Shown: positions 48,560-59,637 of the stretch, piece by piece
Position numbering within the stretch: the first letter of the stretch is position 1
How the letters are laid out: the number at the start of each line of letters is the position of its first letter
Source: Epiperipatus broadwayi
Taxonomy: Eukaryota; Onychophora; Udeonychophora; Euonychophora; Peripatidae
DNA: 64,000 bases
Assembly (NCBI GenBank): GCA_028023455.1
Contig: JAQFVV010012441.1
Location: forward strand, 6,762,957-6,826,956
Reading direction: 5' to 3'
Translations under genes and position numbers: made by a program
The notes under the pieces: model-generated
What the model was told of the DNA's origin: nothing
Seen by the model: only the letters and a program-made list of their open reading frames with translations
The model's database searches: none

Positions 48560-51387
48560 AGGATGAATGTCCCTCCAAGTTTAATCCATCTTTTCCTATC
48601 TTTAGTTTCTCTTCTACACATCACCCCTGCACACTTTTTTATTTCATCCATCTATCTCACATGTGGTCTCTTTCTGGGTCTTTTGCAATCTTTTGGAATC
48701 CAGTTTAAAATTTCAAGTGTCCATCTGTTAACATCTCTTCTAACAATATGTCCAGCCCAACTCCACTTCAGTCTTTTAATTTTTTCAATGAGGTCAGTAA
48801 CACTTGTTTGTTCTCTTACCCATACATTGATTTTCGATCCCTTCTTGTTACTCCCAACATGCATCTCTCCATACTTCTTTGAGTGGTCTGAAGTCTCTGT
48901 ATTGCTCTTCTGTTAAGTGTTCAAGTCACAGATCCATAAGTAAGAACTGGCAAAACACATTTATTAAAAACCTTCCTTTTCAAACACATAGGCATATTTC
49001 CTTTTAGCATCAAATTATTTCTACCAAAAGCACTCCAACCAAGTTTAATTCTATGATTAATTTCATCCATTATATTTCCATCTGTATTAATAATATGACC
49101 AAGATATTTGTAACTGTTAACTTCTTCTAACTCATCATAATCAATCTTTATTTTCATATTTTGAGAAAATCTATTAAATATTACTTTAGTCTTTTTAACA
49201 TTTATCTTTAGTCCTACTTTCATCTGATAACTCCTGCAACATTTCCTGTAACTCTAAAGCATTATTTGCAAAAACAACTACATCATCTGCAAAATCTAAA
49301 TGACTTAAATAATCTCCATTTACTTTCACTCCTTTAGGTTCCCATTTTAATCCACAAAATACTTCTTGCAGCACTGCTGTAAAAAGTTTTGGAGATATGG
49401 AGTCAACCTGTCTTACACCCTTTTCAATGTTGATTTTCCTACTACAATTATGTAATCTAATTGTTGCTGTTGCATTTTTATAAATATTCTTTAAAATATG
49501 ACAATACCCTGGATCTACACCTTGATGATCCAATGCTTTAATCACTGAAGAAATATTTATAAAATCAGATGCCTTTTCATAGTCTACAAATCCTAAGCAT
49601 AATGGCAACTCATATTCATTTGTCCTTTCTATAATTTCTCTCAATACCTGGATATGATCTACTGTACTAAAACCACTTTTAAATGCAGCTTGTTCTTTTG
49701 GTTGGTGGAAATCCAGTGTTTTCTATAGACAAGTTGTAATTACCTTAGTAAAAATTTTATATAAAACTGATAAAAGACTGATAGGTCTGTAATTTCTAAT
49801 ATCTTCTTTATCACTTTTTTTAAATATTAATATTTATACTGCATTCTTTCAATCAACTGGTACATCTTTATCATTTAGACATTTAGTATATAACTTTGGT
49901 AAAAAAATTTCTATTTCTCCACCTGCTTCTTTTAATATATCAATTACAATTCCATCATTACCTAAAGCCTTTTCTTTCTTCATACTTTTAATTGCATGTC
50001 TCAAGCCTTTTCTTTCTTCATACTTTTAATTGCATGTCTCACTTCTTCATTTAAAATTCTGGGCAATTCGGAAGATATAATATGTATAGGATGCACTTGT
50101 TCTTTATTACTATATACTTCTTGATAGAAGTCTTCTACACATTTTATAATGTCATCTCTCTTTTTAGTAATAATGCCATCTTTTTTCTTATTGCAGATAT
50201 AAATTTTCTACCAATACCTAAATGTATTTTTACACTCTTTAGACTTTTATTCTGTTCTACAGCTTTCCTTGCTAGTTCACAATTATACTTTCTTATATCA
50301 TTTTCAACTCTTTTCGGCACCATTTTACAAAATTCGCGATATTCAATCTTTTTTAATGCATCATTGTTGTATATCCTCATATTCCTTCTTTTCTTCATAA
50401 ATTTTCTAGTCTCAGTAGAAATTTTACTTGTCAATTGCTGCTTTTTTCTACCAGCTATCTTTGTTGCAGTTTTTAAAAGTGTATCACTTATTTTCCTATT
50501 AAGGTCATTCAAATCTGAATCATGTTTAAAATCTACTATTACTTGAAACCGATTTGTAAGTTCTAATTTAAATTCATTAGAATGTTTCTGAAGATTAAAA
50601 ATATCAATGGTAAATATTGTTTTTCTTGATAATTTTTGTCTCTCTAGTTTTGCATTAGCATGTATCTTACATCTTACTAATCAGTGATCACTTCCTGTGT
50701 TAAATTTATTGAGAACATTACAATCTTGAAATATGTATTTTTGGTTAGCCAAAATATAATCCAATTCTGTTGTACCTTCATTTGGATGCTTCCATGTCCA
50801 TTTCCTTTTAACATTTTTCTCAAAAAAATAATTCATAATATAAAGTTTTTTTTCTGCAAACCCCACAAGTCTATGTTCCCTCTCATTTCTATTACCATAA
50901 CCAAAACTACCTATGGCACTTTCATCTGTCATTTGTTTACCAATTCTAGCATTAAAGTCTCCCACAACAATTTTAAAATGTTGTTTATTCTGATCGAAAG
51001 CCTTTTGTACATCCATATAAAAATCTTTTATAACTTCATCACTATGAGAACTTGTTGGGGCATAAACCTGAATTATCTGCATTTAGTATCTGCTATTAAG
51101 TTGTAAAACTAATCTTGCCACTCTGTCTGATACACCATCAATCTCCACAATGTTATTCTTCCATTTTTTACTTATAATCAATGCTACTCCACTTGTATTT
51201 CCAATATTTGTGCCTTTAGAGTAGAGTATATTTCCACTTTTAAATCAATTGTTTCTTCATCTTTTCTTCTAACTTCTCAAAGTCCAATAATGTCCCATTT
51301 AATATAAGATAGTTCTTCTTCTAACTCTTGCAATATTCCTTCACTTGAAAGTGATCTGCAGTTGTAAGTAGCTAAATAAAAAGTCAT
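48560..51387 (-). pseudogene. RTE endonuclease-reverse transcriptase, frameshifted
   Basis: The endonuclease nicks target DNA and the RT primes on the nick. Start chosen at 51387, where MTFYLATYNCRSLSSEG opens with the N-terminal TYN motif of AP-type endonucleases. Then come VYAPTSS and VVGDFNARIG (51082-50940), TWKHPNEG and GSDH at 50681, the last catalytic His. A linker follows (50512-50144), with IGRKFISAIRKK near its end. RT at 50080-49195: FVDYEKASDF (Asp kept), GVRQVDSISPKLF (usual G of RQGD is V), and DFADDVVVFA with the catalytic DD intact. KVGLKINVKKTKV (49223) and KRLKWSWAGHIVRRD (about 48780) follow. Several stops and frameshifts, including a 38-bp duplication, make it inactive. 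Confidence 0.92.
49968..50043. repeat. 38-bp tandem duplication inside the RTE copy e RT domain
   Basis: ccttttctttcttcatactt...gtctcaag occurs twice at an offset of 38 bases, identical apart from the unit edge. 38 is not a multiple of three, so it breaks the frame at the start of the RT. Confidence 0.93.
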
Positions 51388-51766
51388 CACCAAAGGCAGC
51401 CTGAGTCTGCAATCAGGGGATTCTTAGCACCCTCCACCTTCGGCCACCAACCAACTGCCTTGGTTGGTGACTTTACAGCCTCCTGTGAATAAGGGCCATG
51501 ATATTTTTTGGCTATCATGATTGTATATATTGAAAAAATATTAAACTCAAAGGTAAAAAGCCAATAAACTCACCACACTGGCTAATGCATGTTGGTGAGC
51601 AGCTCATCCATGTTCGTATACTATATGAATAATTACATAGTAATAACAGCTGCAACGACAAGAATGTATTGAGTGGACATTAGGAATTTGCCCTGCTTGG
51701 TTTTTTTAAGGCCTCCAAGAGGAATCAAAAGGTCTCCTTTTAGTTCATAGCAAACTCCTTTCTGCA

Positions 51767-51769
<3 letters not shown>

Positions 51770-51844
<75 letters not shown>
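51770..51844. repeat. (TA)n microsatellite, about 37 units
   Basis: Pure AT alternation between the 5' end of RTE copy e and the FB2 hairpin. Confidence 0.97.
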
Positions 51845-51847
<3 letters not shown>

Positions 51848-52031
51848 CAAAACTACCCCAAATCTAAAATTAAACCAGACCAGCATAAAAATAATATTAA
51901 AACACAACCTAAGGTTTCACTGCTACAAGCAGACTTCTCAAGTCTGCTTGTAGCAGTGAAACCTTAGGTTGTGTTTTAATATTATTTTTATGCTGGTTTG
52001 GTTTAATTTTAGATTTGGGGTAGTTTTGATT
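51845..52031. repeat. Foldback repeat family FB2, copy 2
   Basis: Nearly perfect hairpin: arms 51845-51936 and 51940-52031, 92 bases each, separated by only ctc. Few arm mismatches (for example accagaccagc versus gctggtttggt). Family link to 18085-18318 through the inner arm. Bracketed by (TA)n at 51770-51844 and, after about 35 bases, at 52069-52083. No coding. Confidence 0.95.
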
Positions 52032-52083
52032 TTATATTGACTAGTTTAGCTTTATGCTTGTAATGTTTATATATATATATATA

Positions 52084-54569
52084 AGTGAGGTGTGTATATA
52101 ATTGGTTTGTATGCATGTAAGTTAAAAAGATGACTTTTATATATATATATAAGGGAATATATATTATTATAAAAATTAGTTAAAGTTAAAACATAATGTG
52201 ATAAAAAAAGAACATAATTAAATCTATGAATATTATGGGATGTAATACCAAGGAATAGTCACATGGCATGCTTAAAATCAGACATTCAAAAATTTGATTA
52301 GCATTCTTCAGACATGAATAAATCTTTATAGATTTTTTTCTTTAAATATAATAAAATAAACTACTGCAATAAGAATTATATTTTAAATTATGATAAACAA
52401 CCAAATAGTAAAGGAATAATTTTTTTGCAATTAGAGGTTCATAACTATCTATCATTCTGACATATTTCTGTCTTCTGACTTGCTTTAAGCTTTCAACTTT
52501 CCCTTTAATATTGAACCATTATTATTTATCAAAATATAATAAATTTGACCTCATTTGATATATATTTTTGTTTAGAAATTAAATAAATTTTTAAAAAATC
52601 ACATTTGATTTTTGAAATTTTTTTTAAAAATTAATTTTAATTAAAACAAAGCACTGTTGCATCACCAAATTTTAGGTGGAGTAGAATCAATTTGCAAAAT
52701 GAATGAAATCTTTATTTGCTGTTGGTTTAAATATCTGAATGAAATATTTTTAATATCTCATAATTCTACCAATTTATGCTTTAAAAGCTTACATTTTTTT
52801 GTAAATTTTGTGATATCATTAAATATTATAATTTTTGTTCTGTTGAATGGCATTATTTCTAGACAGTTGTATTTTCCATGACCATAATTACTATGGTAAC
52901 ATTACACAGAAGAATACAATCTTTTATTTTTAAAAATAAAACATTTCTGTATAAAATAAATATGTAATAATATATATGTTTGATTTTTGATAATTATTAT
53001 ACAATTACAATACAAAAATAATCATAATCATTCCAAAAAGTCATGTTTTTAGACCTCATAATATTTTCTCAAAGTAATCTCATAGAGTTGAGATAGCAAA
53101 TATACAATGATTAAGCATCAGTGTGTGGTTTCAGGTACTTTGAAATTCCTGTTTATTTGATCATCCTTGTGTCTTTTGAATTTTTTTAAAATTAATATAT
53201 ATATATATGTGTGTGTGTGTGTGAATTTTAAAGCTGTAAAATAAAAATGTTACCAAAATTTCTCAATAGAGGGCAAAAAATGCAAATTAATTTTCTAGAT
53301 TTCTCAGGTGTGGGTAGGATGACCAAAGAAAGCATCTATTAAGAAACTTTAAGGTTGATCTTCTTCACCAAGAAAGACCTGGCCATGAACATATTATCTA
53401 GGTCATCAACTTCATCATTTTCACCAAAAGGTTATACCAACAACAGTTCCTTTATATAAATGAAAATAAAAATTATTGCAAAGTATATATGTTACAGCAT
53501 CCTGTTATTAAATTTGAGCAATAAAAGTTTTTACTCTTTTCTAGATGAAGTATCAAAACTCTAGAGTTAGGTCTATATCATTCTATTTTATTTCATTATT
53601 AAAAGCTACAAAACTACTTTTGGTATAATGGTCTTAGATGTTTGTGGATTAATATTATTCAAATATGATAAAGGTATACTCATTTTCTTTAAATCTGATC
53701 ATCTGTTTATTCGTTTCTTAGAGCATTAAAATAATGTAACGTATGCTAGCTAGTCGTCAAGCTTAAAGGAGTAGATAATATTATCAGATTTAGATATCAT
53801 ACTTTAAGAACACACACATATATATGCTCACACATACGTTTTTAGATCATCATAATAAAGATAATAATTCAGTATTTAATTTATATATACTTCCAAATGC
53901 AATCATTCATATATTCAGTTGTTATTTATTTAGATTGGTTGTCTGTAAGTAAACTTTATTTAAATTTAAAGTCGTATTTTGTAATATTAATAATTCTTTG
54001 ATGGATAATAGATTAAGTGCCTCATATGTATTTGAATTCTGAAAAATTATTGTTGACTATGAATATTTAACAGAGATGAGTATTATTATTATGTGTAACA
54101 AGCATTAAATTTAACCAAGAAGCTCAAACGGATTTTGTGTATTACTTCAATACTCACACGTATCGTTCAAAACGCTTACTTAAGAAACTGCCAGATTACT
54201 GCTAACATAAAGATAAAAATTAACTTGTAAATTTTAGACACACATAATACATTTATATTAAGGTTATAAGAAAACAATTTTTTTGGTTAACTCAGACACA
54301 CCTAGTTGAATTACATTTTATTTGAATGGAATAAAATTCCCAATACTCCACATACCATTGACGCTTGTGTTCTCACATAAATAATGTATTGATACTCTTT
54401 CTCTCTACAAGGCTCTCAAACCTTATATATATATTCAATCTAATATTCTCATGGATAAATGGTGGATTCATAGGATTATTTCTGAAGCTTCCATGCAATA
54501 AAAATATAATAGTTTAATAGCTAGCATTTCAGTACAATGACAAATATTTTCCTCAGAGATTCTTCTTTC
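52084..54569. other. AT-rich spacer, no gene seen
   Basis: Short (TA)n at 52139-52151 and (TA)n(TG)n at 53195-53222. The frame at 52657-52881 is Phe/Ile/Leu-rich with no motif. Nothing else recognised. Confidence 0.5.
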
Positions 54570-56565
54570 TCAAATCATAAGAATGTGTGTGGTGAGATTT
54601 CCTTTGTTATTTTCTCCTCATTCTCCAATTCTATTGGTTGAGAAGTTTTAAAAACTATTTTATCCTCCAATAGCTTTTTCCAATTATTGTCAATTTTCCT
54701 CAATTCACACTTTTCATTTATAGTCTTAGAATTTTAAAAAAATCCCTAAAGCTTTTCTTAACAGTTTCAAGTCATATTATTTATTTTTTGCCAGAATATG
54801 TGTTTTATCAAAATTGAGGCCATGGTTAGTTAATTTAATGTATGAAAAAATGGCTGATGAATTAGATTTTTGTCAAAATGTGTTTTACCTTTCTTATGCT
54901 TACTCTATGATTGGTCTGTCAATGTATGAATGTAAACATACTCTATCTGGAATTTCATATACAACATGACACTCCAATGGTGGAAATCATTATTTTTTTA
55001 AATGTAATATAAATTGCATGGATATTGTTTATCTTTAAAACATTACCAATTATATCAATTACTCCTCTTATATATGGCAAAACAGTCTTAATTTTTGAAG
55101 TATCAATATATTTTTTCTTATTATATAAAAAAGCTCTATCTTGGTGAAAATGGTTGTCAACAGAAGGTCTCTTAGGACTATGTAACAATATCTTTGTCAC
55201 TGAAAATAATTGTTCTGGTTGGTAATGAGAAGAAAAAAATAGATATTTTTCAGTGTGTGTTTGCTGTCTATATACACCATGGGATAAAGAACCATCTTTC
55301 TTCCTTTCAATTAAACATCTAAAAATGGAAGTTGGTTATTATTTTTGACTTTCGTAATAATTTTGATGTTGTTGTAAAAAGAATTTAAGAAAATTAAAAA
55401 TTCATTAAGAATGCTTATCATGAAGCCAAATAACAAAGATATCATCAACATACCTCAGCCATGCAGTTCTTTAACTGCTGATAGTAAAAAAAAATTTCCC
55501 ATTTTCTCTTAAAAATAGAAGCCAATGCTGGAGAAATCGATGAACCCATAGCTAAACCTGATGTTTGTTTATACATCTGACCATCAAAAAATAGTATTTA
55601 AAAAGCAGTATTTAATCAATCTTACAACAAAAAGTCAGACAGTTGAATATTTTTCAAAACTTTAATAGTTTCCTTTCCAAGTACACTAGTAAAAAGCGAA
55701 ACTATCAAAACTTACCAAACTATCATTTTTAATTAATTTAATATCTCCGATAAACTCAAGAAAATGATTTGCATTCTTAACATAAGATGACATTTCTGTT
55801 AAATGTTGCTGTAGAAAAGAAGATGACTGTGTTGGTGAATCAACTGCACTTACAATCGACCTTAATGGAATGTCTGGTTTGTGGATTTTTGGTAAACCAT
55901 ATAACTTTGAATAAAAAGATTTTTCTTTAGGTATAAGAAAGATCAGTATTATAAATTAATACTTTCGTTTTCTTTTTAAGATATGCCACGAGATCTCTAT
56001 ATTTTTTTTTTATAAATGTTATCATTAATTAAATTATGTAATTTTTCTAAGAATTACCAGTATTCAAAATTACTGTAATATTACTCTTGTCTTCTGGAAG
56101 AATAGTAATCGATTTATCATTTTTTAATTTAAACAAAGCATTTCTTTTGTCAACAGGTAAATTACTTTTAGGTGGATTTGCTTAACTTAGAATATTGTAT
56201 ATTTTTTCTCTTATTGCCTCCGTGCACAGTATTTTTGATAAAGTACTTTTCACTTTACAAATAATATCCTCAAACGGTAATTTTGATGGTAAATAGAAAA
56301 ACTAAAACCTTTATTAAGAACTTTCAGTTCACTATCCGATAATTTGCAATCTGTTATATTTTTAACAGTTTGTACGTTTATTTTTTCAGACATAGACGAT
56401 GTTAGCGTTTCCTGTTTCTTTTTAATAATTTGTTGAATTTATTTTTTTTTGCCTTCCACATTTAAATTTATTTTCTTTAGTGACTCAAAAATCAACGATC
56501 TTATCACAAATTGACCACAATATTGGATGAATAGTATTATTTAATGAAAGGCGGAGTTGTAACAA
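54570..56565 (-). pseudogene. Almost full-length Penelope-like element, frameshifted
   Basis: RT plus GIY-YIG retroelement, about 2.0 kb. In order on the minus strand: LNNTIHPILWSICDK (56545-56500) and KKKQETL; MSEKINVQTVKN at 56393, then LSDSELKVLNKGFSF. Next are SNLPVDKRNALFKLKNDKSI (about 56170) and LYGLPKIHKPDIPLRSIVSA (about 55900), a hallmark of the family. LVSFDSFAFY (about 55710) is the first catalytic block; YKQTSGLAMGSSISPALAS (about 55560) follows. RYVDDIFVIW has YVDD at 55441-55452, and DGSLSHGVYR...THTEKYLFFSSHYQP lies at about 55300-55220. An 81-codon frame (54955-55200) holds RGVIDIIGNVLK. Then comes a degenerate GIY-YIG part (HSYIDRP, NSSAIFSYI, NFDKTHIL) down to about 54640. 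Stops and shifts occur throughout; the catalytic RT motifs survive. Confidence 0.9.
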
Positions 56566-57047
56566 CTTTTTACCTAAAAAAAAAAAACGTTTTCCTTGTA
56601 TTTTTAATAAAAGCGGTTAAAATATTAAGATTCGCCTATATATATATGTTTATATAACTGGTGTATATGATTTTCTTTAATATATTATATATAATAGCTT
56701 AAACTCCAGCCATTACTAGAAATATAATATAAACACACAAATGCTTTAATGTTAATTTAAAAACTAAAATTTATTTTCAGTAGCTAGCACTATGCTTATA
56801 ATTTTTAATGCGTATTATTTCATTGCTAACATCTTTAGAAATCCATTCTTTTACTAAATTGATTGCAATTAGTTGTCTCATTTACCATAAGTTTATTTTG
56901 TGAGATATACCAATTTTTTAAATTTTCTCTTTTTATTTTTTCTGTCTTTACAAACCATCTCAACAATACCTAGTGTGTGTGTAATCAATTAGATTGTTCA
57001 TATTTGTGAAGATTTGTATATCAATGCTGTTGGTTAATATTGGTTAA
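56566..57047. other. AT-rich spacer, no gene seen
   Basis: Poly-A run at 56577-56587 and short TA runs. Nothing recognised. Confidence 0.5.
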
Positions 57048-57111
57048 GTCAAGCGTTGGTGCCCGAGTGGGTAGCACAGCTGCCTTGCAAGCAGTTGGCC
57101 GACGCTTTGAC
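57048..57111 (+). pseudogene. tRNA-Ala(TGC)-like relic lacking the T arm
   Basis: GCGTTGG (57053-57059) pairs with CCGACGC (57099-57105), one G-U pair. The flanks gtcaa / tttgac extend this to a 12-bp stem with one bulged base. An A-box-like TGGTGCCCGAGTGGGTAGCA follows. The anticodon arm CTGC-CTTGCAA-GCAG (57080-57094) has a 7-base loop, T33 and anticodon TGC. About 20 bases corresponding to the variable loop and T arm (B box) are missing, so a normal cytosolic tRNA is excluded. A short A-run (about 57117-57124) follows. It is best read as a deleted tRNA gene or the head of a tRNA-derived SINE. Confidence 0.65.
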
Positions 57112-58011
57112 ATATTAAAAAAAATACTATTAGTTAAAACCCTTGATACGTATGCTACGATTGGATTCGTTTTCCGTATGGAACCACTTTTATGTTAAAC
57201 GATGTATATCTATATACAAATAATAGAAAATAATTTTACACAAAAAAGTACCGAAAAGGCAAAAACTATTTTAAAACTGATCATATAATTTGAATCTTTT
57301 TATTATTTCAGTATTTATTCCATTTCATTAAACATAAACAAGAACGATGCTGTAATTAAATTACATTTTTTTACTGACTTTTAATTCCATAATTTTGATT
57401 TAATATTGTGATTTATTTCAGTTTTATGGTTTTGATATCTTGAAATTTTATTTTTACTTCAAAATATCTGACAAGAAAAAAAATTAATTTAACAAATGTT
57501 GAAATGAAGAAATTTTATAAAGAATAATTAGATATTAAATATTTAAAAGAAAATATATGTGTGTGTCTATATGAGAATAATTATCAAATATTCACTCAAA
57601 TATAAGAAATATGTCCACTATACTATACATAGGTGCTAAAATATATGTTACAAAATGAAAATGAGATAATAGCTAACTAGTCATTCATATAAATGCATAA
57701 AAAAAACCGACAATAAGAACTTCATTCAACATTTCTTCTCATATTATTCATATTTATATAATACAAAATCATATAACATTAAAATAGTAACTAAAAAATA
57801 AAATTTTCATTAAAATTTTCTCACAATTATAGTTTCATCTATTAACAAATACATCTAATCATGTGAATATTCAATTTAATACTAAACAACATATATATAT
57901 ATATTGAGACGGCTATGTGTCTCGTGGCATACAAGAACATAGGAGTGTGTGCGTGCATATATATATATATATAACTATAACCATTAAATGTCTGTATTTT
58001 TAAATCATATA
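57112..58011. other. AT-rich spacer, no gene seen
   Basis: (TA)n tracts at 57889-57904 and 57957-57973. No coding signal. Confidence 0.5.
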
Positions 58012-58394
58012 ATAATAATTCAAACAAATTTATTTAACACAGTATTCAAAATTAAATAATATATTCTTTACCAGAAGTACTTTTGACTGTTTCACTGACA
58101 ATCTTTATCAACTATTAATGCAAATGTACAGAAAATAAAAACTTGAATTACCATCTCTATTCCTAGATATCTAGGAATAGAGATGGTTTAATGAATAGAC
58201 AATCAGCTAATATAAAAACAACAGAATTGGGGGAAATTTGAATGGATTGAATGATGGGTAATGCAAGTTTTTATTTTCTGTACATTTGTATTAATGGTTG
58301 ATAAAAGATTGTCAGTGAAACAATTGAAAGTACTTCTGGTAAAGAATATATTATTTAATTTTGAATACTGTGTTAAATAAATTTGTTTGAATTA

Positions 58395-58400
<6 letters not shown>
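58012..58400. repeat. Foldback repeat FB5 with a perfect 38-bp core palindrome
   Basis: Outer arms run from aataataattcaaacaaat (about 58012) to gtaccttt..tattttctgt-type words and end with atttgtttgaattatta at 58399. Arm identity is high (ttctttaccagaagtactttt versus aagtacttctggtaaagaa). Inside the left half lies a separate perfect 38-bp palindrome at 58150-58187 (accatctctattcctagat and its complement, no spacer). Right of it is about 70 bases of unique sequence. Bracketed by (TA)n at 57957-57973 and 58398-58452. Confidence 0.92.

Positions 58401-58452
<52 letters not shown>
58398..58452. repeat. (TA)n microsatellite, about 27 units
   Basis: Pure AT alternation directly at the right end of FB5. 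Confidence 0.96.
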
Positions 58453-58456
<4 letters not shown>

Positions 58457-59637
58457 TGAAAGGAAAAGTAGAGGTAAACACAAACAAAATTAGTTGTAGA
58501 TATTTATTGTATTACATTAGAATAATAGTTAAGTGTTAAATAAGAATTTTTGAATTTAAAAAATTTATAAGCATGTAAAAAGGTCTAGTTAATATTTAGT
58601 AATTCTGATTTTGAAATCAAAATTAAGCTTGTTTCATATTATAATATACAGTATCAGTAATTATAAAATTCCTTTATCTATTTTATAATTAGATTAAGAT
58701 TTTTTTTAAAAATTAAAGCTTATGATAAAATCCCAAAATCTGATGTTATTTAAAGGAGTGAAAAATACTTTTAGAAAAAAAAATTGTTTTTAATTAAAGT
58801 GAATTTAAAAAAAAGAGTCAATAACTCGACTTATTTCAAATCAAAATAAAGAAGAAAAATGTACTAATTGTCGTTTTTCAAATTCTATGACTCAGAATAA
58901 AAAAGTGGCTTTTACAAAGGTCATTAAGAGAGTACAATATACAATACTATCACTATAAAGTTATAACTGAAGGTTCAGAATGCAAATCAGCTGCTGCTGC
59001 TGTTAGTGTTACAATGGTAGAGTTTGGCTTCACATGGAGTAGAGGGCCTGCTTTTCTGTGTTTCATAGCCCATAATTTGTACAAGATGGCTCTCTTGCCT
59101 GAAGTCCATCAAATGATAGATGGAATGGAGCTGATTATATGCCAAGAGTTATTTAATTATATACTACCTGAAGATATCAATAATCCTGCTTAGAGATAGA
59201 TTCCAGTACTAGCAGAAGGACTATTGTGATATAACATTATTCATATGTTAATTAATCTATATGCAGAGAAGCACAAGCATATAAGTGCTGCCAGTCATAT
59301 ATATATAAGCAAATTCCCAGGATGACAATTCTATTAATGAATTGAATAAATTACCACATGATTTGACTTAGAATTAATGCTGAGACTCTTATACTTGTGC
59401 CTAACTTATAGCTTAGCTCAGGTGGAGGGTTACAAAAAGTCAATAACATATTAAATATAAATAAATGAAGAAAGAAATACTATAAACCATTAAAATAAAA
59501 TATATGCCTTATTTATGGAAGCCAGAAAAGTTTCATTTCTGAAAGTCAATAAATATAATTTCAAGTTTGATATCTTCCATCATCTAAACATAAGCTATAT
59601 TCCCTCAATATAATTTTAACAAAAAAAGAAAAGCATA
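58453..59637. other. AT-rich spacer with one less biased segment
   Basis: 58,980-59,220 is more complex (contains a short CTG run at 58991-59003). No frame there is recognisable and no repeat match was found in the window. Confidence 0.45.

Larger units (their letters stand above)
48531..51769 (-). mobile_element. Near-full-length RTE-type LINE (copy e)
   Basis: The most complete element of the family in the window: about 380 bases of 5' leader (51388-51769), an endonuclease-RT coding region (about 48560-51387), and a short 3' end running into (TA)n. Total about 3.2 kb, the usual RTE size. The 5' end abuts a 74-bp (TA)n and the 3' end another (TA)n. The leader contains an accaaccaaggcagttggttggt hairpin (about 51443-51466). 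Confidence 0.9.

Noticed and set aside
48563-48916. 117-codon plus ORF
   Set aside because: Antisense to the C-terminal part of the RTE RT.
50082-51106. Plus-strand ORFs of 154 and 140 codons
   Set aside because: Antisense shadows of the RTE endonuclease and linker.
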